Origin: Phallusia mammillata | Lineage: Eukaryota; Chordata; Ascidiacea; Phlebobranchia; Ascidiidae | DNA length: 64,000 nucleotides | Assembly: GCA_003260075.1 (NCBI GenBank) | Contig: QLIY01000430.1 | Span: 28,314-92,313 of the forward strand | Reading direction: 5' to 3' | In this document: one piece after another, positions 1 through 12,002 of the stretch | How positions within the stretch are numbered: the first letter of the stretch is position 1 | Layout: each line of letters begins with the position of its first letter | Made by a program: the position numbers and the translations under genes | The notes under the pieces: model-generated | The model's database searches: none | What the model was told of the DNA's origin: nothing | What the model saw: the letters and a program-made list of their open reading frames with translations, nothing else

Positions 1-211
1 TCCTGGGCCTAACACAGGCGTACACAACCTTTTTGCATTGACGGCCGCGTCGTAAACTCTTTCTAATGGTGCCTGCGTGATAGCCAATTTAATTTCAAGC
101 TTGTTTCGCAGATTGAGATGAACACTCTTGTCATCCAAAATGTAACATCGAAGTTTTTTTACGTCACGGCCGCTAGTACATGCACTTAAAATAAAATTAT
201 TTTGCTAAAAT

Positions 212-735
212 AGCTTCTAGCAACAGGGAGTCAGCACGAATACACTGTCGAAAATTCATAACCGACATCCAAAACCGATAAAATTCCACCCAAACAATAT
301 TCATTGTGCGCTGGCCCTAAACTTAATCGCTACTCCATGAAATTTACAAATGTTGTTCTCTACATTCATACCTTTAAAATGAGCCATCACTCGAGCTTCT
401 AGCAACAGGGAGTCAGCACGAAAACACTATCGAAAATTCATAACCGACATCCCAAAACCGATAAAATTCCACCCAAACAATATTCAATGTGCGCTGGCCC
501 TAAACTTAATCGCTACTTCATGAAATCTACAAATGGTGTTCTCTACATTCATACCTTTAAAATGAGCCGTCACTCGAGCTTCTAGCAACAAGTTAACTGT
601 ACCAAATTTGCGATTGATAATTCATAAATAATGTCCGAAATGAACCCAAAAAGTATGCGATGTGCGCTGGCCCTAAACTTAATCGCTACTCCATGAAATT
701 TACAAATGTTGTTCTCTACATTCATACCTTTAAAA
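212..735. repeat. 182-bp tandem repeat, about 2.9 copies
   Basis: Units begin at 212, 394 and 577, each opening with agcttctagcaaca and later carrying gtgcgctggccctaaac (positions 306, 487 and 661). Spacing is 182 and 183 bp with scattered substitutions. The third unit loses similarity in its middle. The short ORF read through it has no independent support. Confidence 0.85.
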
Positions 736-737
736 TG

Positions 738-1185
738 AAAAATGTATCAATCATTCATTTCCTAATGCATCGTTTAAGTTCCATTAACAACGGCAAGACC
801 GAACGTTCATGTCGCAATCCAAAAAAACGAGCCGTTTGCAAAAGAACATGACATCCTGCGTTTTGACAAAACATTTGCATGTTGAAATTTGATCAGGTTT
901 CAAAGAAAAGGGACCACCTTGAGTCTCTGTTGAAAAACACCATGTTGGATTGCGCATCAACGATTTAAATCTAAATTTGATTTTCTGAAGCCAGTTCGAC
1001 GCAATTGAATAAAGTTCTTGGAAATTTTCCTTTTCGTGGAGGAGTTACAGTCAATTTACTGATGCTGTTAGAAGGGTAAACGTACCTGAAACTAGACCCC
1101 GAACCCGAAAGTTCAAGGCCGAAACCCGGTCCGAACCCGAATCGTTTTTGAAAAACCCGTTTAGGCCCGAAAATTTGATTGACAG
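738..1185 (+). repeat. left arm of a large imperfect inverted repeat
   Basis: This segment matches the reverse complement of 3640-4070 almost base for base over 755-965, for example the shared gaccgaacgttcatgtcgca. The inner part carries a CCCGAACCC/CGGGCCCG-rich repeat that recurs elsewhere in the window. The arms enclose about 2.4 kb with no credible gene. It may be a transposon with long terminal inverted repeats or two oppositely inserted copies of one repeat. No target duplication was found. Confidence 0.75.
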
Positions 1186-2756
1186 GCCTATACAATAAAG
1201 CCTTCGCAAAGACTAAGACAACAAACATAATATCGGTTTCGAACAAGGCGTTTTATGGCTGTTTGACGTTCTGAAACTGGCTACTTAGCTAGGTACATTT
1301 ATTTGAAAAAATATCGACACAGAGTGTAGAGTCAGGCCTGAACCAAGCCCCACCCGAACACGAATGTTTCAAAGGCACAAGCATTTTTGCGAAGAAGGCG
1401 GATTAGGATAAAATTCCACCAGCTTCTTCTCTCCGCAGCTTTCAAATAAAATTCGAAAAAGTGCCTACATTCTATTCCACCACCAACGTTATGGTGCCAC
1501 TAAAATAGGTTACTATTGTGCAAAGTGGTGAAAAACGCATTGACTGCAAGCATCTAACTGTTTAAGGTAGCAAATTGGACACAAACATACGCGGAATATA
1601 TTCTAGGCATTGGGCCTTCTATTTACAAGTGCGAATTACAAACCCATAAAAAATTCCTTAATTTGTTAAGTCAGGTACAACACCAAACATTTCTTAGGTA
1701 CAACACCAATAAACCGCACAATTTACTAAAAATACTTTAAATTGTATTATCTCAGATAATCATATTGCCTTCCAAATCCTACCGAAAAGCAATTAAACTC
1801 AACTGTAAATTGATTAGAGATGTCAAAAAACAATCATTAACTTTACCTTAGATTTATTTTGGGTCATTTTCGCTTTCCCGAAGATCACTTGGTTTCTGCA
1901 AGTCTATTGCATCTTGAAAGTTGGACAATTTGGCGTTTTGTCACAGGATTTGTAATAAATTGTTTTACATTTTTTGTAACAGTGTTTTCTGGTTTCTTTA
2001 ACTAGTGTACATCTTACCGAGTTTCTTACCGTTTTCCATTCTCAGAAAGTCCCCACTGCTGCAAAGTATAAGCAAATACATGTTTGATAGATAAAGAATG
2101 ATTTTAACGTGGCTTTTTTGTGTCAAACCGAATAAAATACTCAAAATACATTATTTTGATACCATTTTGCCAGAAATCGCAATTAACACTTAAAAAGTTG
2201 CTTAATCATAATTTGACAAGTAAGAATTAAAATGCAAAATATTGAATATAACTTAATACTTACAAAACAAGTGTAAACAAACAAAGAAACAAGGTTTGTT
2301 TTAAATGTACTAAGTTAAGTTACTTTACCACAAATCAAAATTTCAAATTTTCAACAAAGAACATTTTCTCTTTCACAAACACTGTGACGCCACCTTAAAA
2401 TAATAAAAGTAATAGGCTAAACACAATAGTAAACAGTTACAGTAATTTGTTGTTTAAGTTCATTGTGCAAATAAAAGTAGTTGTGTTGGAACGTTAAGGT
2501 CTTAAAGGTATAATGCAAATTAGAATTTCATGAAATGTTTGGTATGTAACAGAACCTCCATATTAACTTCGTCATATTTTATGACAAGCCAAAATTGGTT
2601 TCAACTGGCTATATCTCTCCGTAGCTAATTAAGATCCAAGGCGGAAAAACGCCCTCATCCTTAGGAAGTTTTCTCATTCGTGGGAGAATGAAAATAAAGC
2701 AGATCTGTCGCACTATTTTATACTTGGAGAAAAATATGGTGTAGACGGGCTTGGAT

Positions 2757-2967
2757 AAATCTAGTTTTCTTAGCACCACCAACGTCTCCTTCATTTCTCT
2801 TTCTTTCTCTAAATGAGTGCACATGAGTGCGTAATTGCTTTATGGTTTCAAAGGCATGCCCCCCCCCCAAATCTAGTTTTCTTAGCACCACCAACGTCTC
2901 CTTCATTTCTCTTTCTCTCTCTAAATGAGTGCATATGAGTGCGTAATTGCTTCATGGTTTCAAAGGC
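2757..2967. other. direct duplication split by a C10 run
   Basis: Positions 2757-2857 repeat at 2869-2967 with few differences; the copies are separated by ten C at 2859-2868. Likely an unmerged contig overlap rather than a real tandem repeat. Confidence 0.75.
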
Positions 2968-3054
2968 ACAGGCATTTTTGCGAACCAATGCGGAATTAGG
3001 GTGAAAAACTACCACTTAAAAAGTAGAAAAAAGTGGGCATACTAAGTGAGACGT

Positions 3055-3250
3055 AAGTTTGTTATGAATGTTTTGAGGAAATACTATATTAAGTATCTAA
3101 AAAATCCAACAAAAACACTATCTCTTCCACAACAACCGTAACGCACTTTCTTAAAATTCGGAAACAGTCGTAACCCCCCCCCCAAGTTTGTTATGAATGT
3201 TTTGAGGAAATACTATATTAAGTATCTAAAATATCCAACAAAAACACTAT
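3055..3250. other. direct duplication split by a C10 run
   Basis: The segment from 3055 (aagtttgttatgaatg) recurs at 3184 after ten C at 3174-3183. Similarity holds for about 75 bp and then drops. Same pattern as the other homopolymer scars. Confidence 0.7.
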
Positions 3251-3639
3251 TTCTCTCTGCAGTTGTGGCAAAAAAATAACGGAAAAACGCCTGCATCCTA
3301 TTTCACCACCACGTGTTTGTGTACCAAGTTTTAAATACAACAGAAATGTGGCCGAGTGTGAAGTCAATTGGTGGAAACCCCGTACTTCTGAGGCCTGTAC
3401 ATATTAATACAACGCTGGTGACGTAGGGGACCTTGGAAAGCTACAAAACTAACGTAGAATTGGGATTATTTGTAAAGGCACAAGTTCGGTGTTCGACCAA
3501 ACAGAACATTTGCATATCTATCCGATCCCTAGTATTCAGTGGAGCTATAATAACGCAACGTAAGAGCTTACAGTCGTCAGGTTTGCCCTGGCCTCTGGCA
3601 GCAAAGGTTACTCAACGGGCTTCTCGAAAACGATTCAGG

Positions 3640-4070
3640 TTCGGGCCGGGTTTTGGGCTTGTGTTTTTGGGCTCGGGCCGGGTTCAGGGTCTTAGTTCGG
3701 GCCCGTTTACCACTCTCACTGTAACTGTTCTTTCACGAAAAGTAAACTTTCTTTAAGCAACTTTATAAATTGCGTCGAACTTCTACAAACGAAACTTCGC
3801 CTCAGTTGTGATGGTTGTAGTAAAACCTTAGATTAAAATCATTGATGCGGAATCCAACATGGTGTGTTTTCAACACAGACTCACGCTGGTTTCCTTTTCT
3901 TTGAAACCTGATCAAATTTCAATATGCAAATGTTTTGTCAAAACGCAGAATGTCATGTTCCTTTGTACACGACTCGGTTCTCTTGGATTGCGACATGAAC
4001 GTTCGGTCTTGCAGTTGTTGAACAAACTTAAACGATGCGTTAGGAAACGAATGATGTATGCTTTTTTCTA
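3640..4070 (-). repeat. right arm of the large inverted repeat
   Basis: Reverse complement partner of 738-1185. The 70-residue ORF at 3859-4071 is a by-product of the repeat. Two C10 junctions (2859 and 3174) lie between the arms, so the spacing in the real chromosome may differ. Confidence 0.75.
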
Positions 4071-4480
4071 GTAACTTTAGTAACATGGTGCAAGAGGAAG
4101 AGATGTATAATACCGCCCGGCTTAGCTGTGTCAGAACAGAAGTTTTGCGTATAGGGTTGGAATTGGTTGCATTGAGACCGCAAAACCTAGACTAACAGTT
4201 TGTCGAGCGCAATGTTTAAGCCTTGTACTAGGTACAATGGGATAATCAGTAATTTTGCCCATGTCGTCATGTCATATATGTTATAATTAGCACACAAAGA
4301 TTCATAAGCGTAAGTGCAATCGCTCTTAACTAAGCATAAACTAAAAGACCTAATCTTTGTTAACACAAAATTACAATTCAATTTGTAACGCCAGTTTACA
4401 CTTGAAATAGACATTCTAGTCTAAATTAATAGGCTAAAATCGAAACGTTACAGATTGCAGTGAAACTTTAGAGAGAAGTC

Positions 4481-7400
4481 ATGAACAAACTTGTATTTGT
4501 GTTGCTGCTTTGTGCTGTGCTGCTTGTGACTGAAGTCAATTCAGGATGGAGCCGACGACGACGGCGACAATCCAATGGTGATAATAACTTGCCTGTCGAG
4601 CAATTAAGCAACGATGATGTCGCCGTTTTGTAAGTTTCCATTCAACTTTGTATTGATATGATTTAGAACCAGTAGCCTACTATATCAAAAATAATGATAA
4701 ATACTAAAAAAATGTAGACAAGATTTTTTTTTCATACGAAATGAAACAAAAGTATCTTTGCATTGATTTGAACAATTCTGTTCCAGTAACCCATGTTCGT
4801 AGGATGGATATCCAACTTTGTATTAATGTAATTAGAACCACGTCTGAATTAACCGCTAGGCAAAGCATGTGCCTCGGGCATCGAGACAAAGCGGTACAAT
4901 TTTTGATATTTAAAGTCTAAACTGTAAACTGTTAAGGGCATCCAACAATTCCTGTCTGCAAGTTGTTGTTATCTTTGTTGTTGTTGTTGTTAACAATTTT
5001 AATAATACAAGTGACCATTTAAAAATTGATTGCATCTTTAGTACTTCTGGCACACAGTTTGTAAGTAAATACGGTTTCGGTCTTAGGTATAAAATAAAAC
5101 TGGTTCAATGGGGTTGTTCAGCCGAATCAAAAATTCCGCTAGGTGGCAGCACCTTCCGGCCATACAATGCGTTGGTTTATGCTGCAGACAATAGCAAAAA
5201 ACATATATCGGCAAGCTTCGCAGGTGTTTGGGGTGAATTTTTGTGGTCTAAATGTATGTTACGAATAAATGGACTATTATTCTTGTTATCTAAGATAAGT
5301 TTGTATAAACTGCAGGTTCAATATGCGTATTTCAGCTAAAATTCAGTGAGTTCTTCCCGCAAACCACTGCAGGGTAGATGAAGCATCATCCCATCATGTA
5401 ATTATTTTCTGTTGCATGTGCGTGATTTTAAACAATTCCTTTATGGAAACTTGTACTATAACAGTATTATTGGAATGTCATTATAGTTGTATGTACAGGT
5501 TGTGAATGTAGGAGCACAGTACAACTTTTTCCTGACAAGAAGTTGCTTTTACAAAAAAGTGACATAAAATTGCAATTAACAGAGAAACTGTATTAGATAC
5601 ATTTTGGAGGCCAAACTTAAGGTCTTTAATCATCTAATATGAAGACTTGAAGTTACTGAAACATTCGCAACATCAAGCAAGCAAGATTTGACAAAGAAAC
5701 TATATATCCTTCTATATTTCCACTTGGGAAAAGAAGGAAATTTGAAATGTACTGGCTGGGTGTTATACCAACCAAATAGAGATGTCATATTGGCAGTAAA
5801 TAGTACAACGAAGTAACATCAGTTGCAAATGATTCCATTGCTTGCATCCAAATGCATTGTTGCTTGTACAAACAGCTAGCAAATTAAAGATGTAACTTTC
5901 GACAGTATTTTTTTCAAAAATGGCAACAATACAGAATGACACTGAATGTGAGTTTCAAGTACTTTACCTGTTTTTAATTGAAAATTTAACTATGAATATA
6001 ATGTTTCAGTTTAAGTTCAAAGATATATCAACTGATCTTTACCGTCACACGGTTTGACAAAATAAATATTACCAAGATATGTGTATCTTATTTGGCACAT
6101 CTAAAGAAAGAATTAAGATTTTTTTCTGTTTAGATCAGATTTATATTATTGACAGCTAAATTAACTGAATAAATAACCATCTTCCAAAGTAGTAAATCAC
6201 CAGAGGCTGCTATCCTATGTGAACCAAAAGATTCTAAAATGGTAAAAAAATGATTTCACAAGATCTTTTGATTCATTGTATTTGTAAACACACACCCACA
6301 ATATGTCAACGAATTGCATGATATATATTAACTTGGAATGAACAAACACTTTGTTGTTGATAAAAATTTAAATGCTTGCAATGTAGCTCAGGTTGCAAAG
6401 AATTTTGCAATTATTGGCAATGCACCAAACAAAACAATATACAAATACTGTTTTAAATATTGATGTAAAGTCACCAAATATGTAGGCAATAAAAAGCATG
6501 CAATGCTTTTATAGTTGTTACAATTAGACTTTTTGGCAGTAGAATAGCAAGAAAATTATTGTAGCAAATTCTTTGAAATGCTGCATTCCAATTTTGACAC
6601 TTTCTCCCATGGGTTGCTCAGAAAGTCCCACTATAGCATCATAAGTTGAAGCCAAACAGGACATGTGCAATCAGCTCCTCTTTTTGGGTTTTGCCTATTT
6701 CTCTTTCAAATTAACAATTTTCCTTGTTTAATACAACCTATATATCTCTACAACAACAGAAAGGTGTGGAATTATGATCTGCACAAATGTATCAGTATAC
6801 TGACTTATAAGTAAATAAATCAACACCTCGAGCATTTAATTCTTCACAGCGACATACCATATATTGTCAACATTTGTTGACTTTGGGTCATAGATGTATA
6901 TTTACATGTTGTTTGGAACGATACTCACTGTATTATCATAACATAGCTTAACTCAACTCCTGCAATAATACACTCAAGAATCAGATACTAGCAAGTGCCC
7001 TCAAGAACCAGATCTAGCAAGTGATTGTTCGCTAATCGCTAGTCACTAAAAAGGCATGAATTAACACAAAAGAACATGGTACAAATCATGTAAATTATCA
7101 ACAAACATCTGTATTTACAATATAAATATATTTTAAAAGCAAAACTAACAACCATTTTTCTCACAAACATGACCCAGACATTTTTTCAAATTACCTTCTG
7201 GACAGGTGTAACTGGCATGACATGCGCGAAATTATCAAGTAATTACTCTTTTTCTTTAGTATTTTTTCCGTTTATTTTTGCAAGTTCTTAAAATAGTTGA
7301 AATATGTTTCACAATAATAACTTAAGTTGTGGGAAACATGTGGTATTAAACCTAAAAAAACGTCAAGAAAATGTGACTGTTTCCATTGTTAAGCACGACG

Positions 7401-8514
7401 CGCGAAGCCTCTATAGGAGGAACGTGGCGGCACCTAGTCAATGAACAACCCCATTCGGGACTTCTTTACACTTGGGCCCATTCGTCACCAAATTACGAGT
7501 GTAATTTGGGTTATAAAGCGACAAAAATCTAACCCAAATACCCTGTGTCTCAAGTCTAATCTTAAACTGTTTAGGCCCTAAACTTTAGGGCATCCAACAA
7601 TTCCTGCCTGCAAGCTGTTTTTATATTTGCATTTTATTAATACGTTAAAACAATTGACCATTTAGGCATTGATTGCATCTTTAGTATTTCTGGTACACAG
7701 TTTGTAAGTAAATACGGTTTCGGGCTTGGGTATAAAATAAAACTGGTTCAATTCGGGCTGAGTTCACACTTGGCCCCTTTTGTCACCAAATTACGAGTGT
7801 AATTCGGTATATATTTTTTGGTTATTTTGGGATTTTTAGACAAACCTAGGGATTTTTGGCGAGGGAATCTTGGGATATCTTAAAATTCTCAGTGGCAGCC
7901 CTGTTTATAACGTCACTATACAGAACATAATTTAATGCATGTGATTGGGATTTGTCCCCGGGAACGTCGTGGAATCGAACCCCGTCAATAATAATAAAAA
8001 AAAACACAAAAGCCACGTTTAAATCAGTTTTATTTCTGCAAGCTGTTTTTATATTTGCATTTTATTAATACGTTAAAACAATTGACCATTTAGGCATTGA
8101 TTGCATCTTTAGTATTTCTGGTACACAGTTTGTAAGTAAATACGGTTTCGGGCTTGGGTATAAATAAAACTGGTTCAATTCGGGCTGAGTTCACACTTGG
8201 CCCCTTTTGTCACCAAATTACGAGTGTAATTCGGTATATAAAGCAAAAAAAGTTAAACCCAAACACCCTGTAACTCGTCTTGAATATTTGAACCAGTTTA
8301 AAACAAAACAGAAACAATAACTTATGTCTACTTATACTTTGCAGAAATGACTTACTGAGAATGCAAGACGAACTTGGTAAGTTTAGGCTAATTAGAAAAT
8401 AAAACAATGTTACACAACATGTTTAACAACGTAATACAAAACCTATGACAATAAAGTGAAAGTTTAAATTTTTTAGAAGCAATGGACTCGTTGGATACTA
8501 ACGATTCAAAATAA
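4481..8514 (+). CDS. predicted small secreted peptide precursor, 72 residues, three exons
   Basis: Family not recognised. Exons are 4481-4629, 8345-8376 and 8477-8514, all with GT-AG introns and matching phases. The product starts MNKLVFVLLLCAVLLVTE, a clear signal peptide. A predicted cleavage near residue 21 leaves a mature region opening GWSRRRRRQ, followed by an acidic tail with NDLLRMQDEL and ending LDTNDSK. A signal, a short Gly-Trp/Arg-rich block and an acidic tail resemble antimicrobial peptide precursors such as styelins or cecropins, but the basic part is short and this is inference. The paralogue at 10101-11560 keeps the same exon sizes for exon 2 and the ELLSMENQL counterpart of exon 2, which supports the model. 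Intron 1 (3.7 kb) is swollen by a 2.3-kb element and a duplicated segment. An additional exon cannot be excluded. Confidence 0.6.
5110..7452. mobile_element. 2.34-kb non-autonomous DNA transposon with GGGGTTGTTCA ends and AT target duplication
   Basis: The element begins ggggttgttca and ends tgaacaacccc, and is flanked by AT on both sides. Inner terminal sequence is also partly inverted (ctaggtggcagcaccttcc against ctaggtgccgccacgttcc). The repeated segments at 7608 and 8036 hold a version of the unoccupied site, ggttcaattcggg, so insertion duplicated only AT. No ORF of 60 codons or more lies inside. A 2-bp duplication with G-rich ends may fit the PIF-Harbinger/ISL2EU group, which is uncertain. 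Confidence 0.75.
7608..8240. repeat. near-identical 206-bp direct repeat enclosing a copy of the paralogue's intron
   Basis: Positions 7608-7813 and 8036-8240 differ by essentially one base. Between them, 7814-8033 matches 11085-11302: the right end of the hAT-like element, its tttataac target duplication and about 120 bp of flank. Intron sequence of the decayed paralogue has therefore been copied into intron 1 of the intact gene, or the two loci were merged in assembly. Confidence 0.8.
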
Positions 8515-9080
8515 AGATCGGGTAAATATATAATTAGTTATTATTCCCACCTCTAACAAATTTACAGTTTAGTATCTTACTTTTGATATTTTTCGTTTCC
8601 CATCAACAATTTTTTTCATTTACGTAAAACACAAAACCGAATCATGTTGTTATTTTTTTTATTGTTTTACAGACAACAAGCGACCATAAGAAGAAATCGG
8701 ATAATCTTTTCTATTTTTGCGGCGCTGAAAATAAAAATCATGTACTTGGTTTCGTTGCTTTATGTTTTGGTGAAAGAATATGTCCGAAAGACAGATGTTT
8801 GTTTCAAATTACTTTTGCAATTGAATTGTGTATAAACACACGTTTTTTTCGCCACCTTCCCAATAAGCCTGTAGTGAGGGCACATTAATGTACGTCAACG
8901 CACAAAAATGCCAATGACCCAATTAATGACCAACAGTTTGCGACGCAAGTATAAAAAAAGTATAGGACACGTACATATAGTTGCAAGACGATGAAACAAT
9001 CGCTGCAAGCACCATAGGAAAATACAGCATCCCATAAGTCTTAACCATAAATTAAATTTAGGCCACAAATCAGAAATAAG

Positions 9081-9133
<53 letters not shown>
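9081..9133. repeat. 53-nt poly-C run
   Basis: A pure run of 53 C. No duplicated flanks are seen. It is either a real homopolymer or a scaffold gap written as C, given the many C10/G10 scars in the window. Glycine ORFs through it are artefacts. Confidence 0.9.
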
Positions 9134-10783
9134 ACCGACAATAACAAGAAACAAGTTCACTTGAATGAGCCAGCATCACAAAATTATTCAGTTTCAGCCT
9201 TACTAAAAATTCAGTAGAAACAATCTAAGTTAAAGCAGTACTAATGTCACCTTACTCTTGAACAAAAAGCAAAAAGCTAGTCTGGAATGAAAATAACTTT
9301 TCCGTCCTTTATACCGAACTCGGCCCAAATCCAAATGTACGACACCTAAACCAAACCCGAACCCTAAATTGGTGGAATTAAATCCCGAATTTTGCCCAAA
9401 AGTTTGATCTACCAAGATAAAATTACAACATGTGTTGATTTGCACAAAATGGATTGTGTTAGATAAATGTGCTATGAGCAGTCGTCTCAGGTAATGTTTT
9501 GCAATGGCCTTTATCAACTAATATTACATAGCATTTTAAGTAGTTGTGGATTTCATTGGTCTTGTACTGACCTAACAAATTAAAAAAGTAAGGTCGTATA
9601 CTTATGGTGCACTCATTTTTGGGGGCTCTTAATTTTTGTGCTTGTACAAAGGCCTACTACCCCAAACACACTGCAATATATGTCCGTGTAGCCTATGTTT
9701 GCGCCCAATTTGTTACATAGTTTAATGTTTAGTCACTCGCATTTTCCAACTGATACAGTGACACAATAGCGTTGGTGGCGAAACAGGATACAAGCGTTTT
9801 TCCGTCTAGGATCTGCATAAGCTACGAAAAGAAGAAGCTAGTGGAATTTCACCATGCACTTTGGTGGTGCTAAGAAAACAGGCTTCATCCAAACCCGTCT
9901 AAAAATACACTATAGTCTTTTCCTCCAAGTATGAAATATTGGGATATAACTTGTTGACTTTAATTCTCCCACGAAAAGTAACAACTTCCTGAGCAGCTCT
10001 ATAAATAGCATGTATTGAGACTTACCAAAAACAAACTTCGTCTAAGACTTAAAACTTAGAGTCTAAGTTGATGGTAGTAGTATCACATTGCACAGGAGTC
10101 ATGAACAAGATTGTAATTGTCCTTGTTGATCGTGCTGTTGATACTGACTTGCCTGACAAGCAGTTCCTTAATGATGCTTTCATTGTGTTGCAAGTTTTCT
10201 ATTCAACTTTTTATTTCTACAGTGGCTGGCTTTAACTCGTTGGTCGCGACCCCAATGGGGGTAGTATGCCTTCTTACTGGGAGTCGCAAAGGCCATTAAT
10301 AAACATCAAAAAGGAAGTTTGTTAGCAATAACAGGACAAAAACTGCTAAAAGCAATAAAACAGTCAAACCACGACCATTGTAAATGCTTTATAACCAGGG
10401 CTGCCACTCCTTGGGATTTTTCCCAAGATCTTGGGAATTCAGTGCTGACCTTGGGATCTTGGAAAAAACTTTTTAAACCTTGGGATTTTTTAAAATTATT
10501 TAAGACACAATTAATACTATTGTTGCGAACAAAAATTATCCTTTAGTAAAAATCACCTTTTTTAACGATTTGCGCAAAGGTGTTTCAACAATTTGTGTTC
10601 GAAGCCGTGTAAGTTGATTGAAATTCCCTGTCAAAACTAGTGAGTCAGGCCAGTACTACAGGCTTTTCGACGTATCACGTGTCAGTAAAAAAAATATTTT
10701 ATATTTTGTATTTTTATGGTATTTCTTAGCGTCTTTTCAAAGGTACTTGATGGCTGGGACCTGGTGTAACCATAAAGATTATG

Positions 10784-11032
10784 GCTTTTACACCACTGAG
10801 CTTGTTTTATCTCTACGGTGGTGCGAGTTTGCAGCGCGCGATCTTGTTATCGATGTTTTACATGTGTGTGTTTTGCATTTTGTCGCTTTAAAAGACATTC
10901 GTCTTGCAAGTTATGTCATTATCCTGATGAAGGCGTCTTGTATAGGACGTCGAAACGTCGATTGTTTACAATAAAAACTGCTGGATGAGCAATACTTGGT
11001 CTAACATTATGCCTGGCAGCAATAGCTTATTT
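10784..11032 (+). mobile_element. 5'-truncated retroelement fragment with 13-bp target duplication
   Basis: Flanked by identical cataaagattatg at 10771-10783 and 11033-11045. It ends tatgcctggcagcaatagc plus a short T/A tail. The same 3' end occurs in two other insertions (15879-15930 and 32682-32797). It contains a hammerhead-like motif at 10924. Variable-length duplications and a hammerhead motif suggest a Penelope-like element or related retroelement; no reverse transcriptase is present. Confidence 0.75.
10924..10959 (+). ncRNA. hammerhead-ribozyme-like motif
   Basis: The conserved core CTGATGA is followed by an extra A, a stem GGCGTC/GACGTC closed over a short loop, then GAAAC and GTC. 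GAAAC-GTC leaves only a self-complementary ACGT for stem III, as in the minimal dimeric hammerheads described in Penelope-like elements. The extra A beside the stem and an unverified stem I make activity uncertain. Confidence 0.45.
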
Positions 11033-11673
11033 CATAAAGATTATGTTGCCTGCCCCAGCTAGGATTTGAACTGTGTATTTGGTATTTTTTGGTTATTTTG
11101 GGATTTTTAGACAAACCTAGGGATTTTTGGCGAGGGAATCTTGGGATATCTTAAAATTCTCAGTGGCAGCCCTGTTTATAACGTCACTATACAGAACATA
11201 ATTTAATGCATGTGATTGGGATTTGTCCCCTGGAACGTCGTGGAATCGAACCCCGTCAATAATAATAAAAAAACACAAAAGTCACGTTTAAATCAGTTTT
11301 ATTCTGAGCTTTATCTTTGACTGATATTTACTTATACTTTGCAGAGAGGAACTACTGAGCATGGAAAACCAACTAGGTGAGGTGTAGACTAATTAGAAAA
11401 ACTATCCAACTACACAAATAGTTACACACAAAATGTGAAGTAACAAAACACAAAACCTGAAGCAAAACGTCAAATGTTAAACTTTGTAGATGCAAGGAAC
11501 TTGCAGAAACCGAGTGATCTTTGGGAAAGCGAAAAATGTAGCAAAATTAAAAGTTTATAGTCATCATTTATGATTAACAACTAAATACTTTTTTCTCTCG
11601 TTTTGTTTCTTAAACCTTAAAATTCTCCAAATTCCTAAAAAATAATCTTACAGCGGTCTCTATAGCACTAAAA

Positions 11674-12002
11674 CAGTGGTGGCCAAACTACGGCCCGCGG
11701 GCCGCATCCGGCCCCCAGTCCTGTTTCATCCGGCCCGCCAAACACCTTGCCTGGTTTTTTTTCCAAGCACCATATTTACCACTGTGAACAGGCAGTGCAA
11801 CAGCGCTGGCTGCTATTAGCAGTAGCTTGTGGCAAGCGTTGTTCTTTTTAGAATAAATGCCCTTGCAGCGTTATTTTTAGAACAGTCTGCCAACCATGAC
11901 GCAAGTTACGACAAATTTTACGTAAATCTTATTTAATCCGGCCCTCCAGTGGCAAGACAGTTGCAAATTTGGCCCTCTGGTAAAAAAGTTTGGCCACCCC
12001 TG
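11674..12002. mobile_element. hAT-like miniature element, old
   Basis: Begins cagtggtggccaaact and ends agtttggccacccctg, giving a terminal inverted repeat of about 16 bp with one mismatch. GC-rich subterminal CGGCCCGCGGGCC is typical of widespread animal hAT families. The flanking 8 bp no longer match well, which suggests age. Confidence 0.75.

Larger units (their letters stand above)
10396..11174. mobile_element. hAT-like element with 8-bp target duplication, host of a nested insertion
   Basis: Starts cagggctgccact and ends agtggcagccctg, a 13-bp terminal inverted repeat. It is flanked by perfect 8-bp duplications tttataac at 10388-10395 and 11175-11182. Eight-base duplications and CAGGG ends are typical of hAT elements. 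A 249-bp retro-insertion lies inside. Without it, the element is about 517 bp and non-coding. Confidence 0.85.
10101..11560 (+). pseudogene. decayed tandem paralogue of the secreted peptide gene at 4481
   Basis: Exon 1 opens at 10101 with MNKIVIVLVD, matching MNKLVFVLLL, but an indel removes the rest of the signal peptide and the arginine block. The following acidic stretch still resembles the intact gene (DLPDKQFLNDAF against NLPVEQLSNDDV). The exon 1 donor reads GC-AAGT instead of GTAAGT. Exon 2 (11345-11376) has the same 32-nt length and reads EELLSMENQL. Exon 3 (from 11490) reads to a TAG at 11560 with little similarity. The broken signal peptide argues for a pseudogene; a shortened intracellular product remains possible. 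Its first intron carries the hAT-like element at 10396. Confidence 0.6.

Noticed and set aside
10618..10974. 118-codon ORF
   Set aside because: It crosses the boundary of a nested retro-insertion inside a hAT element, so it cannot be an ancestral gene.
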